Shown piece after piece: positions 1-44,603 of a stretch of 58,000 bases of DNA. How positions within the stretch are numbered: the stretch's first letter is position 1; each line of letters starts with the position of its first letter. Source of the stretch: Diphasiastrum complanatum (lineage: Eukaryota > Streptophyta > Lycopodiopsida > Lycopodiales > Lycopodiaceae); assembly GCA_029204225.1 (NCBI GenBank), contig CM055106.1, positions 41,684,368 to 41,742,367 of the forward strand, read 5' to 3'. A program made the position numbers and the translations under genes. The notes below the pieces were generated by a model. That model was given only the letters and a program-made list of their open reading frames with translations. It searched no databases and was not told where the DNA came from.

Positions 1-447
1 TCAATCATTTTTATTTCTCACTACTTAACTGAAAGTCAAGAATCAATACCTACACAACATTTTCTTTCCCGACCTCCACAACAGCCTCGTCACTATATCT
101 AAACAATGTTTGGGCAAGACTAAGCCTGCTTGTGAGGTGTGGATGGATCTCAAGAACATCGTGTCCAGGCAAGAAGAAACCAATGTATTTACAATATGGT
201 GCTTCCAACCATCTGATTTGATGGAGCACCCATAACTGGTTCAAAAGCTCCCGTTGCCCCCAAATTCAAATTTGAGATGGCAATTGTCAATTACATTTAC
301 AATTTATGTAATTGGTGAATAAATATAACTATTTCAATCATTCTTAAAACATAAAAGTTAAGAGATAGAAGTTAGAACTTGGCACTTGCCACTTCAAACT
401 TAGAACATAAATGACAATACATATTCCATTGAAGTAGGGTCTAGGAT
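1..447. other. stretch without a supported gene
   Basis: I see no recognisable gene here. A 64-codon open frame on the minus strand (50-244) has no family I know, and an AATAAA-like signal lies just beyond it on the minus strand near position 10. It could be the tail of a transposon or a gene end, but nothing decides this. Confidence 0.4.
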
Positions 448-800
448 CTACATGGCCCATGATCTCCTGATAGGCTCTAGCTTCCTATCCACTGAGTCTC
501 GCTCGGCAACCAATTGAGTCGTCCTCAACTGCTGCATGGATAGTCCCTTCCACTCTGAACCAATCCTAGACACATGTCTCATCATCTCCCTCCATGCAGG
601 GGTCGCAGCCAAAGGGGAGCTTGCACATGTAGAAACACCTCCTAACAGACACATTGGCTATCTCGTTGTTACTTTGTTGGAAGGATGCCACATACACATC
701 TCTGCCCCTAAGCTATGTATGACTCTGGGCATGAGAAGAGCCTCGGTGCCACCATATCAGTCTGACTTTGAGTCTGACCCTGTGATGTGGAAGGGTCTGC
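448..800 (-). pseudogene. hAT transposase remnant (region before DUF659)
   Basis: The minus strand encodes a short piece resembling the part of hAT transposases that links the BED zinc finger to the DUF659 domain. One frame reads RRCFYMCKLPFG and, after a frameshift, a second reads TPAWREMMRHVSRIG followed by LRTTQL and SLEP-like residues ending EPIRRSW. The complete hAT element at 7599-12568 has the same order (GQFFYKCGIAFAV, then RSAWQQ). Homology stops just after RRSWAM, before the DGWTD motif that should follow. This is a truncated, frameshifted fossil. I infer the family from this motif order only. Confidence 0.55.
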
Positions 801-1038
801 TGGAACTGTTGCAAATTACCAGTGGCCACAAATTAATAGTTACTATCTAGATTCTACAACAATGGAGATAGATGAATTGTGATAGACTATAGTAGTTTGT
901 AGATTGTAGTAATGTCAAAGTACATACTACATGCAATGAATTATAATTTACAATACAATCATCAATGCAAATATTTTTTATTTAGCATCTAGCAACAACT
1001 TACAATTGTCAATAACTCAAGGCTAACTCTCCCTTCCA

Positions 1039-1192
1039 CGCACACACACACACACACGCACATGCGCGCGCGCATACACACACACACACACACACACACC
1101 CCTAACTCTACCTCCCTCTCTCAAACACACTTTCTAACTTAAGAATCTATTCACACACACACACACACACACACATTGTCAAACACAAACAC

Positions 1193-1230
<38 letters not shown>

Positions 1231-1276
1231 TCTCTACCTGCCTCTCCCTCAAACACTCTTCTTAGAATGAATATCT

Positions 1277-1310
<34 letters not shown>

Positions 1311-1330
1311 TCGTCATTGTCAAACACAGA
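1039..1330. repeat. (CA)n microsatellite cluster with higher-order duplication
   Basis: Four CA tracts lie at 1039-1057/1075-1099, 1152-1175, 1196-1227 and 1280-1309, with a short alternating GC tract at 1063-1073. The non-repeat sequence between them is itself duplicated with a period of about 127 bases (a TCTACCT...CTCAAACAC...AATATCTATTCACAC block occurs twice), so a larger unit was copied. Confidence 0.85.
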
Positions 1331-1364
1331 CACACACAATGCACATTGTCAAACAAACGCACAC

Positions 1365-1433
1365 TCTCTTTTTTGATGTACTTTCTACTTGTCTTATGTG
1401 CCTCGGGCACTTGATAGACATTAATATATTTCT

Positions 1434-1485
<52 letters not shown>
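1365..1485 (+). mobile_element. LINE 3' end with (CT)n tail
   Basis: About 70 bases match the 3' end of the two minus-strand LINE copies near 28.3 and 29.9 kb: a GTACTT block, a hairpin (1391-1419), an AGACATTAATA block, then a pure CT tract (1437-1485) followed by a short GC tract. No protein-coding LINE sequence precedes it, so this would be a severely 5'-truncated copy. The assignment rests on alignment by eye to the other two copies. Confidence 0.6.
1391..1419 (+). other. LINE 3' hairpin, copy 1
   Basis: The stem is GTCT...GTGCC / GGCAC...AGAC with a TCG loop. The inner stem differs from the other two copies (ATGCC/GGCAT) by a paired change that keeps base pairing. Confidence 0.55.
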
Positions 1486-1487
<2 letters not shown>

Positions 1488-1499
1488 CGCGCGCGCGCA

Positions 1500-3807
1500 G
1501 ATTTGGTCTCTTGGGAGTTTCTGGAAATCCATGCAGACAGCAGCAGGGTTTATCCACTATATATAGCCACTAAGGCTAGTCATTTGCTAGTTAGTCTTGG
1601 GCTTCTTGTAGGGGAGTTGTACTATTTTGGAGATCTGCCTGAGCTATTGGTGGCCATTGATATTCATACGGTTTCTTAGTTGGAGAATGCTATGTGAATG
1701 ACTTTTGTTGTTTCTATGCTTCATTGATACTAATACTTGTGAATATGTTCATAACAGACTGCAATTTCAGAAGTTACAAGAACTGTAGCGTGCTATCTCA
1801 TCCATTGTATCTCAATAGGTCTCTTTGCATCTCTGACTTATATTTGAGGGCAGTTAATGATGTTGAATTAGTTGACTCTCGTTTAGTTTGTGTGTATGGC
1901 TCAATCCTCACTGGAACCTGATTCATAGTCAATAGCTTAGAATCTTCAGAAACAAATTCGGTATCTTATTAGTAGTAAAGCCTTAGTTTTTATTTTCTCC
2001 AAGCCTATGAGATCCACTGTCGACTCTTAAGTTATTGCTTATGTCAAGTTTATTCTTGGCTCTTAGAGCCTAGGGTAATTCCCATAAAATGAGAAGTCAT
2101 TTGCAAATAATTATTTGTAAGTCATACTCTTCTGAGGTTAATGACTTTTTCGTGAAGGCCATGTCTTCTCGAACATGGTACCAGCTAACACAAAGACTAG
2201 GACATAGACTGCTTGCTGCCCTGGCTTCAAACATTGGAGGTACATTCTTCCACGAGACACTATTGTCCCGTTGAAGCTCACAATATTCTCTTATCTTCTA
2301 CAGTCACAGTCAAGTGAGAGCTCCTATTCTCAGGCATCTCATTCTCTTCCTCTGCATGCAAGGAATTTTGGTGCCGAAGGGCTGAGACTCTCAATATTTT
2401 TGTTGGGTACCATTCTTGCCATGTAATAGTACCACCTTTAGTACCAAATCATTGGACCTGCAAAGCCTTCTTCCACTTTTCGAATAAACTAGTTACCTTG
2501 GTTGAGTTTTGTTTGTAACTGATTATCTTATTGATGCTGCATTAGGTTCAAATAAGGGTTTTTTTTGCATTTGTAGTAAGGCAAATTCTTTTGTGATGGC
2601 TCAAGTTCAGTGCACAAGTGCCTTGCTACAATATATACAATGTACACCTTGACAACAAACTATGTATTCAATTTTCTCCTCTTCTCAGCCAGGTTCATTC
2701 ACTCACGTATTTCGTTCACATAAAAAATTTCTTCAATATTATGATATGCCACCATCGCGATCCTCACAGTTGAGGCTTGCGTTAGTTGGGTTTCCCATTG
2801 ATTGGCATATTTGCTTGGCTTAATATAAGTACGTGCTCCTTCCAAGCCAATGATGCAGCATATTATAGATGAAAGTCTTGACTCATGGATGTTATATGAT
2901 CATTAATCCTGTTTTGACCATTTCAGATCATTAATCTTGGTTTGTCTATGTCATAATAAAGCTTGTACTGTAAAGATTTGAGGCCAATGCTATTAGAAGA
3001 AGCTTTGTTTTGATTTTAGTACTTTCAAAACCTTGTACTACGTCATGCCTTTGGTACTCAGCTTGGATCTTTTGATGGACATGATTTTTACCTGATAGTT
3101 TTTATTATGGTTGTGGTTATATTCGGTTCAGCTTTTAGCCTGTGAGGCTGAACATGGCTCCATCTGTTTGTGATATGGAGCTATTGAATGCCCTGTTGCA
3201 AATTTTTTACTTTTGAACAAAAAGATATTAAGTTTGTCAATGACTCATCTACCCTAATCAACTTGTCATGATGTTATCCCTTAATGATGGGAATGTGCTC
3301 ATGTATGATTTGTAACTGTACAGTCCAATAAATTATCTATTGTTGAGTTATGCACGTTTTTTTCTCTACGTAATTATATAACCATTTGCAATAGCATCCC
3401 AACCATAATCTAAATTGAAGCTTTACGATGTTGACTCACTGTGTATCTTTGTATAAAATTCCAATAGGTTGTGTTTTCCTGCTACTTATTAGCTTTTGAT
3501 TTGCTTGTTTACATCAGTTGGTGAAGTACACTTTTTCTTTCTTGTGTATTGGAAATGTACTTATTAAGGTTTTTTCTTTGTTTGAAGTCTGCATGAAGTT
3601 GATATCAGTAAGTATACATTATTCTGAGTCATTTTCCTATGAAAATTGTAGCATGTCAGCTTTTTTGGCTCTTGGGTATGTTCTAGGAGTATATCATTCT
3701 GAGTGGATTCTTTGTCAGTTGCTTGTTGTTACCCAGGGTGATGTGGCAGTGGAACATGCATTCCTTGTCTGACTTCTAAATATTTTGCATTTTGGATAAT
3801 TTTGCAG
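1500..3807. other. intron-like sequence, no exon found
   Basis: AT-rich DNA with only short open frames. No AAA-domain exon (arginine finger or Walker motifs of the first ATPase domain) was found, so the intron ending at 3807 should extend leftward, probably beyond the window. The last bases before the exon form a normal acceptor (TTTTGCAG). Confidence 0.6.
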
Positions 3808-36859
<33,052 letters not shown>

Positions 36860-36947
36860 AAGCGAAGCAACACTTCTGCACCATTGTTTCCTACTGTGAA
36901 AAGTGTCAGCTGAGCATAAGCCTCAACTTGTGTATATATGAAAAAGG

Positions 36948-36953
36948 AATAAA
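36948..36953 (+). terminator. CDC48B polyadenylation signal
   Basis: AATAAA 89 bases after the stop codon, in a U-rich context. Confidence 0.6.
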
Positions 36954-37307
36954 TTTCTGATCTAACTTATTGAGCTGCCTAATTCAAAAGGTCTATTAGG
37001 AGATCTACATGATATAAGATCCTCCTTGTGAATGTGTGCACATTTTTGTGTGTGTGTAGAGAGAGAATGTAGGCTGTAATGCTGAGACGGACCATCGTTT
37101 TTCCTTATTAGCGACAGCTGTAGGGAGAAATAAGGGAACTCCCAATTTTCTCCGCGTTTCTTTTCTTGACCTGGAGAACATGTGAGAATGTGGGCAATGA
37201 TAGACAAAAAGGGCTTTTTATATCCTCATTGGTCCACGTTTGCCCTAAAATTTATTTGAAGGGCATTTGAAGTGCATTTGAAATGCTTGAAAATGACGTG
37301 TGATTTA

Positions 37308-37384
37308 GAAATTTCTAGAGAGAGAACATGTGACTTTAGAAATTCATAGAAAGAGAAGTTTCTAGAAAGAGAGGTATAAAAGGG
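37308..37384 (+). promoter_or_regulatory. heat-shock elements plus TATA box
   Basis: A perfect three-part heat-shock element GAAgtTTCtaGAA lies at 37355-37367 and a near-perfect one, GAAatTTCtaGAG, at 37308-37320. TATAAAAGGG follows at 37375-37384. The layout on the plus strand is that of an inducible promoter. No long frame lies downstream; an AATAAA occurs at 37703. It may be the U3 of an LTR or the promoter of a non-coding or lost gene. Confidence 0.5.
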
Positions 37385-38923
37385 CAATAGAGAAAAGGAG
37401 AGGCTTGCATCATGATAAAGAGAGAGAGTAGTTGTTTTTTATATTTTAGGGTTTTTTAAAGTTTCACAGAAAAAATAGCAATAATGTGAGTTGTGAGAGA
37501 GAGAATGTGAGTTGTGAGTTGTGAGAATGTGCTCTTGATGAGGAGAACAAAGTTCTGCTCCATTGTTGTGAGAACAAGGTGCTCTGTTGATGTTGAGAGC
37601 AAGGCTTGTTCTCTGCTGCTGCAGATCGTTGCATGGAACACCTGATCTGCATGTACCTCTACAGATCTTTGAAGGAAACGATGGTCTGCTGATCGCTCAT
37701 TAATAAAATCTGCCTGAAAAAAAATTGCAAACAAATCACAGCCTCTCTAGCGTCATAAAATAATGATGATGATAATGTTTCCCGAGTCAAGCGTGTTTGT
37801 GGAGGGCTGATGTGATAGAGAGTCCCTCTTTTAGAGGTAACACGTAAAAAGAAAGAGAATCAACAAATGAAGAGCAGGAAAAACAAGTGCGATGTGGCTA
37901 GCCACATGGCCCTGCCTTGGCACGGAGAAATATCAGGGCTTCAGTAATATATATTACTACAATTTTCAAAATTTTATCTTGAGTGATTATTTTTTAATGT
38001 TAAATATCAAAATATATTTTACATACGTAGATACAAACATTCTGCCCATGGGTATTGGGAATTTGTCTTATAGAGGAAATGAGAGCATGGAAATGCATGT
38101 TTTGGTAAAGATAATAGATTACATGTTTAGTTTTGTATTTGATAAATAGTGTTTATAGGGAGGTAATATAATAACATTATTGGTTTTTTTTCATCACATA
38201 ATGGTGAATGATTTGACCAATAAGCATACGTAGATCTAAATAATTTTTTTAAATTTTGTATGTTTGTCTAGACGATCCAATTGTGTGCCATATATAGTTG
38301 TTACTTGTTGGAAGGATAGCTGTATATCATGTTAATACATAAGTGATTAAAGTTTCTGAAATTTTTTGTTTCATAAAAATGAAAATACGAGAATTTGGTT
38401 GTCTGTATATTGCAATTATGTGTAGACTGTAAATTTTATAAGTAAATGTAGAATGAATAGTTTCGGTGTGCAATGTATCAAATAACTGCACGTGTTCAAG
38501 GTGTTGAGTGAGTCTGTGTTTCTTGTAACATAATATGTGATGTCATTAGATTATTATGTTTAGTGATTGAATAATGAGAAGAGCACACAAGCATGCATCC
38601 ACCATCCAAAAACTATCATTCACATAGTATTGAGACACTTGATGAAAAAACTATGTAAAAAATTTGTTGCTCTCGGGCATTTGCTCTCGGTAGAAAGAGA
38701 GCATAAATTTTTGTCTAAGTGTTGGAGCTACACTCATCAAAAAAACTAAGTGTCAAGACAAACTCCCTCTCTCATAAAGTGGCTTGAGATCCAAAATAGA
38801 TGGAAACAAGTGCAATTATCTGGTCAAACAAAATGAATTGACAGAGCAGAATTAAAGTCAGAGCAACAGCAACTTTCAACACATCTGAGATTTATTATTA
38901 GCCATAATCTTGTAACTTTCATA

Positions 38924-39169
38924 TGTAAAATGAATTAGTATTTCTGATAACTAATAGCATGGGAGTCAATGACATCCGTTCTACTACCTTCTTGAGGTGT
39001 CGTAGACGACTATGGAAAGTGTAGATGTTATCGCTATGGAAGTTGTAGTAAAATGAATCAATACTTCGAATAGCTAATGACGTAGGAGTCAATGACATAC
39101 GTTCTACTACCTTCTTGAGGTGTCGTATACAACCATGCAAAGTGTAGACGTTATCGCTATGAAAGTTAA
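38924..39169. repeat. 123-bp tandem duplication
   Basis: Two adjacent copies, each with GTCAATGACAT.CGTTCTACTA and CTTCTTGAGGTGTCGTA, are about 85-90 percent alike by eye. Confidence 0.8.
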
Positions 39170-39993
39170 TGATAATGATGATTGTAGTGTGTTTTCAGAA
39201 CAAGAAAGAGTGAATAAAATTAGATAATTCAAGACACGACTGTGCAAGAGAATTCTACTTATGCTTCAATTGAATGAGTTGAGTACAATGATCTTTTATG
39301 AATCTGGTTTGCAAAATAAGCTAGAATACATATCACTACAATGTTTGTCATGAAATAGCTTAGGATCGTGCGTAGCATTATGTGTCTCACACTAATTTTT
39401 TGCACACTATAAAACTCTCTTGCGCTCCCAATGATTGCTCTCTTGCTCTCTACACTGTTGACACATTTTTTCATTTGATGTTGGCGTTTAGTCATATTTA
39501 TTGACCAACTAACCATCTTGTAATCTTCTGATTAACTGTACAATTATCATATCTTATAATAGATGATAGTGATTATGACTAACAAAGCCTTATTACAGTT
39601 CGTGATAGTTTGTTAAATGCTGTAGAAGTTGATCGTGAGCAGACTGTTGTTATCACCTTTTGATATCTACAAGAAATACAATGTATTTCTGTAGGTGTTG
39701 AGAAGCTTGCATTTATCAAGATTTCTCAAGAAGGCCGAAATGATGAGATCTGCATGTATCGTTTTTGCCTGTTGCGAAACTCCGTGTAAATCTGCAGTTG
39801 AACTATCACAAAATTGTGAGTAAATCTATAGTGTTGCAAATTTTGACTTTTTCGCTTGTATAGAATCCAGTGTTTTTCTGCAGAATTGCATCTGCAATTG
39901 GTAGAAAAACAAAGAGTAGTAGGAAATAAAAATTGCAGCTATTTAGATGGATAATAGGGTGATAATAGTGAGATTAACTCCAACAATCCGTTG

Positions 39994-40225
39994 TTAAATT
40001 AATTGATTTACACTCAACAAATTTCTAGACATTGAAGGAACATACAAGATATCTTGAAGCTTTGCTTTGCTTCTTGACTCAAGCCAAATAAGAATGGCTC
40101 CTATCTCATGAATCTGGCATTTAACACCATTTGCAACAAGAATAGACTTTTTAGAACTTGAACATGATGAAAATGAAGATAAATACTTCTTTTGCCTTGT
40201 CACATGTATTGAAATTTCACAATTC
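39994..40225 (-). pseudogene. copia protease fragment
   Basis: The minus strand encodes HVTRQKKYLSSF, ILVANGVKCQIHEIG and LQDILYVPSMSRNLLSVNQL, the C-terminal half of a copia aspartic protease and the segment after it. Nothing else of that element is nearby. It is separate from the plus-strand copia element that starts at 40415. Confidence 0.75.
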
Positions 40226-40414
40226 TAGCTTGACCAATTTTGGTCACATGCATTGTAATTGGCAAGATGGCCGTGTAAATAGATGTCACACATGCCAAAT
40301 CAAATAGGATGCTTTCCAATAAGTTCATTCCTCATATTACATTGATCTTTTATTTGTGCATCCTCCATCCCTTTTATGATTGATTGGGATTCATTTTGCT
40401 GTAAAATTCTGTCA
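40226..40414 (+). repeat. presumed 5' LTR end of copia element
   Basis: The sequence ends TCTGTCA directly before the primer site. The LTR start is not defined and the 3' LTR needed for comparison is missing. Confidence 0.4.
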
Positions 40415-41216
40415 TGGTATCAGAGCCTAATCAAAAGTGAGCTTTAGATTTGATTTTCTCAAGCTCAGATCCTAGATTTCAGTGGTATTGGCTTTGCTCT
40501 TGCTACTAGTTGCTAATCTAGTGATTGTACCTTCAAATTTGGTTTCATTTGAGTGATAATAGATAAAAGAGAACTTGTTTTGCTGAGTTATAGCTGCAGG
40601 AACCGAGATTGACCCATTTCCATTCAACCAAACCAAATTAGAAAGTTCTTATGAGTTGAATCTTGGAGTACTTGTCTCCTAGTAGAGATTTTCATAAGGA
40701 TTTGAATGCCACCACTCTTTAGAAGTTTGGATCAGCCATTTGAGAGCTTAATTAGGTCGTTCTTAGGCTTCTTAAGGTCCTAAAATACACCTTTTAGGTT
40801 CAGATCAAGTGTTGATGATTTTTCATCTAGGAATGCAAAACTAGTGAAAATTGTGTTTCTATTCTACTCGGTTTTGAATAGGTTTGCGATTGAATATGTC
40901 AATGTAATTCAACTTGAATTTAAGAGGCTTTATTTGTAAGACATTTGTGTGTTATAAAGTGCTTTTGGTTCAGTATAGGTGGATTCACCCTTCCTGTGAA
41001 GTCGAGATCAAGGAGGAGACTAGTTTGATCAAATTTATAGTAAGTTTGGATCTAGTTTGGATCTAGAAGCTAGATCAAGCTCAAGATCACCTTAGATCTT
41101 GTTGAGAAATCAGAGAGTGATTCATCTCAGGTCCGAAAGAGAGTGGGATAGCTAGTAGTGATCATATCTTGTACAATCTATCTTGTTTTTTTGAATCTAT
41201 CTCCTTATCATTGAAG

Positions 41217-41984
41217 ATGGCATCCATAAGTGCCTATCTTTTGGATTCTAGTGATAGATTGATCTCTTCAAATTATTTAATTTGGAAGCTAAGAATGGAA
41301 TCCATCCTTATTATGCAAGATTTGATGGATATTGTGAATGGAGAGGAAGATGGGCCAATCCATCCACAAGAAGCAACTAAATACAAGAGAAGGTGCAAGC
41401 TTGCACTTCATTGTATTAAGATGAATGTTGCAATTGATTTGCTCAAAGAAGTAGGAGCATGTACCTCAGACCAAGAGGCTTGGGAGACTCTTCAGAAGAT
41501 CTATGAGACCAAGAATACCTCAAGGTTGCTTTCTCTCAAGAACCAAGTTCTTCAATGCTTCCAAGGGAGGAGTGAGAGTGGACATCAATTTGTTTTGAGA
41601 GTAAAAGATTTGAACAAAGAGCTTACTTATGTTGGTGACCCTATTCAAGAGAGTGAGCTTGTGAAAATAGATTTGAATGGCTTATGTAGTGATTTCACTA
41701 ACCTTGTCCAAAGCTATGCCATCATGGGAAACTTACCTACAATTGAAGACCTTCAAAGTGTGTTGATGGCCGAGGAGAGTAGGAAGGCTCATATCAAATC
41801 AAAGATGGAGAGGCTCTCCATCAATGATGGTGATGACAAAGCTTTATTTTTCAAGAGCAAAGGCAAAGCAAAGACCAAGGGAGGAGCATTCAAAAGGGAG
41901 CAAGCAAAGGATGGAGATCAAGGAGGATCCGCATCCTTATCATCACAATTCAAGCCCAAGAAGGTGAAGATCCTTGGTGGATAG
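41217..41984 (+). CDS. copia Gag
   Basis: About 255 codons from the ATG at 41217 (MASISAYLL), the start matching that of the related element on the other strand. It holds the UBN2-type copia Gag region (YLIWKLRMESILIMQDL, LALHCIKMNV, EAWETLQKIYETKNTSRL, ELVKIDLNGL). It ends in a Lys-rich stretch, before the zinc knuckle that the minus-strand relative has, so a stop has cut Gag from Pol; the protease frame (IDSGASSHM) starts right after. Confidence 0.85.
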   Translation: MASISAYLLDSSDRLISSNYLIWKLRMESILIMQDLMDIVNGEEDGPIHPQEATKYKRRCKLALHCIKMNVAIDLLKEVGACTSDQEAWETLQKIYETKNTSRLLSLKNQVLQCFQGRSESGHQFVLRVKDLNKELTYVGDPIQESELVKIDLNGLCSDFTNLVQSYAIMGNLPTIEDLQSVLMAEESRKAHIKSKMERLSINDGDDKALFFKSKGKAKTKGGAFKREQAKDGDQGGSASLSSQFKPKKVKILGG

Positions 41985-44603
41985 ATAGTGGGGCTAGCTC
42001 CCACATGTCGGGTAAAAGGGAGTATTTTTCTCAACTCACACCTTATGTAGGACCTATAAAGTCCATTTTTACAGCAAATGATCATGAATGTAAAGTTGAA
42101 GGTGTGGGATCCATTCCCTTATGCTTAGATAGATGGTGTTCTCTTCATTCCTTGCATCACTAAGAATTTGCTTAGTGTTGGCCAACTTTTAGATCATGGT
42201 TTCATTGTGGAGTTCTCTACTAGTGTATGCAACATCAAGAAAAGTGGGATGATTATAGCAACAGGAACAAGGTTTGGGAGGTTATTTAAGCTTGATGCTT
42301 TTGTAAATCCTAACCAAGTTGTGATGGTAGCCGACGAGACCAAGATGACCACATTTGACTTATGGCACAAGAAGCTTGGTCACATCAACACCAAGTCCAT
42401 GGAAGCTATGTGCAAGGTAGCTTGCTCTCGGCCTACCAAAATCTTTGGCAAAGGAGGAAAGGGTATGTGAAGCTTGTGCCTTGGCTAAGGCACACAAGTT
42501 ACCTTTTTCAAGCTCAATCACAAAGACAAGTCATCCTCTCGATTTGACCCACTTGGATGTGCATTTTGCTAGCACAAAGAGCAATGGTGGAGCTACAATG
42601 TTTGTCACCTTTATAGATGACTACTCAAGATATGGATGGGTATATCTACTTTCCTCTAAAGCACATGCTTTTGAGAGTTTTGTCAAGTTCAAGACTTTTG
42701 TTGAAAAGCATCATAATCACAAGATCAAGTTCTTTAGAAGTGATAATGGAAAAGAATATATCTCTAATGAATTTAAATACTTTTGTGATCAAGAAGGAAT
42801 CAAGAAGGAGTTATTTTGCCCCTACACTCCTCAACAAAATGGGGTGGCCGAGAGAAGAAATAGAACACTATGTGAATGTTCTAAAGCTCTAAGGTTACAT
42901 GCATGCCTACCTAAGTCATTTTAGGGAGAAGCTCTCACATGTGCTAACTTCTTATGCAATAGAGTTCCATGTAGCTCTATAAATGGTAAAACATCTTATG
43001 AGTTATTGTATGGGTAAAAGCCTAATCTCAAAAGCTTGAAGGTGTTTGGATGCATTTGCTATGTACATGTCCCTTTGGACAAAAGAACCAAGGAGGATCC
43101 ATCATCCATGAAGGGGATCATGGTAGGTTATGGCAATGCAAGCAAAGGTTACAAAATCTACATTCCCTCTTCTCAAAAGGTTGTCATTTCTAGAGATATC
43201 ATTTTTAAACTAGAATGCATAAGCTTGAAGATGATTCATCTAACCACTCTATTGGAAGAGAGGTACCCGAGATCAAGGAGGAGCTTGATCATGAGGAGGA
43301 GCTAGAACCAAGAACACCAAGCACACCAAGAAGATCCACAAGGTCAAGGATGGAGCCATTAAGGCTCACATACAAGGACAAGGGTAAGAAAGCCGAGGGA
43401 AATACTTCTTCTTATGCCTTCATCACATCTTTTGAAGATTCTTCAAATGTTAGTGAAGCTTTAGATTCAAAGGAGTGGTTTCAAGCTATGTCTGATGAGT
43501 ACAATGCATTGATGGAGAATGATACTTGGATGCTTGTTGATATACCTTTTGGATAGGAATGTAATTGAATGTAAGTGGGTTTTTAAGCCCAAGTTGAATC
43601 AAGATGGGAGTGTTTCTAAGCACAAAGCAAGGCTTGTAGCCAAGGGGTATGCTCAATCAAAGGGCATAGATTATGATGAGACCTTTGCACCCGTGGCAAA
43701 GATGGTCACCATAAGACTAATCATTGCTCTCTTGCTTCTCACTGTGATTGGCTATTGTTTCAAATGGATGTGTCAAATGCTTTCTTAAATGGTCATTTGG
43801 AAGAGGATATATTCATGGAGCAGCCCGAGGGCTTCATCAAACAAGGTATGGAAGACAAGGTGTGTCATCTCAAGAGGAGCTTGTATGGTTTGAAACAAGC
43901 TTCTAGAACTTGGAACACAAGGCTCAATACTTTTCTTATCTCTATTGGATTTACCCCTAGTGAGTATGATCCCACTTTGTACATAAGATTTAGAGCAAAA
44001 GGCATTGTACTTTTATTACTTTATGTTGATGATATCATACTTACGGGAGATGATTTAGAAGGTGTTGAGAGAAAACTAAGCTAGATCTATCCAAAGAGTT
44101 CAAGATGGTAGATCTCGGGCTTTTGCACTTCATTTTGGGTATGAAAGTACTTAGATCTTTAGATTATGTCTTCATTTGTCAATCTAAGTATGCCATTTCA
44201 TTACTCAATAGATTTAACATGCATGGATGAAAGCATGTAGAGACTCCTATGGAGCATGATGTAAAAGTGACCAATAAAGAGGATAAAAGATCCTTCAAGG
44301 ACATCACTCTTTATAGGCAACTTATTGGCTTCTTAATGTGGATAACCATAACAAGACCTGATATTTGCTATAGTGTTTGCAAGCTTAGTCAAAATATGCA
44401 AGATCCATTAGTTATCCATTGGAAATGTGCCAAAAGAATATTGAGATACATCTCGGGCACAGTAGATTTTGAGATCCTTTATAGAGGTGAATCCATTAAC
44501 TTGCATGCCTTTAGTGATTCAGATTGCAAGGGACAAGAAGGATAGAAATTCAACAAGTGCCTTTGCAACTTTCATTGGAGAAGGTGTGGTTTCTTGGCTA
44601 TCA
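41985..44603 (+). pseudogene. copia Pol, multiple breaks
   Basis: Pieces in order: protease IDSGASSHMSG (41978); pre-integrase LWHKKLGHIN; integrase 42445-42924 with CEACALAKAHKLPF, HLDVHFA, SDNGKEYISNEF and TPQQNGVAERRNRT; stop at 42922 where a tryptophan is usual; VFGCICYVHVPLDKR; polymerase [59 protein letters not shown]; RNase H TRPDICYSVCKLSQN. The YVDD box is intact. At least six stops or shifts occur. Confidence 0.85.

Larger units (their letters stand above)
36960..39993. other. intergenic AT-rich DNA
   Basis: Besides the promoter-like site and the tandem duplication at 38924-39169, no gene is seen. 37480-37660 holds repeated GTGAGTTGTGAGA-type words. Confidence 0.5.
40415..44603 (+). 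mobile_element. Ty1/copia element, 3' end replaced
   Basis: It starts at a Met-tRNA primer site TGGTATCAGAGCC (40415-40427), then an 790-base leader, gag, protease, integrase, polymerase and RNase H in copia order. The last readable words (SAFATFIGEGVVSWLS) are inside RNase H; the sequence then becomes the LTR of an oppositely oriented copia element at 44604. Several stops and shifts are present. Confidence 0.88.

Noticed and set aside
3518-3772. 84-codon frame just upstream of the first CDC48B exon
   Set aside because: No AAA-domain similarity and no in-phase junction; treated as intron.
37456-37734. 92-codon minus-strand frame below the heat-shock-like promoter
   Set aside because: It lies on the opposite strand to the promoter and arises from repeated GTGAGTTGTGAGA words.
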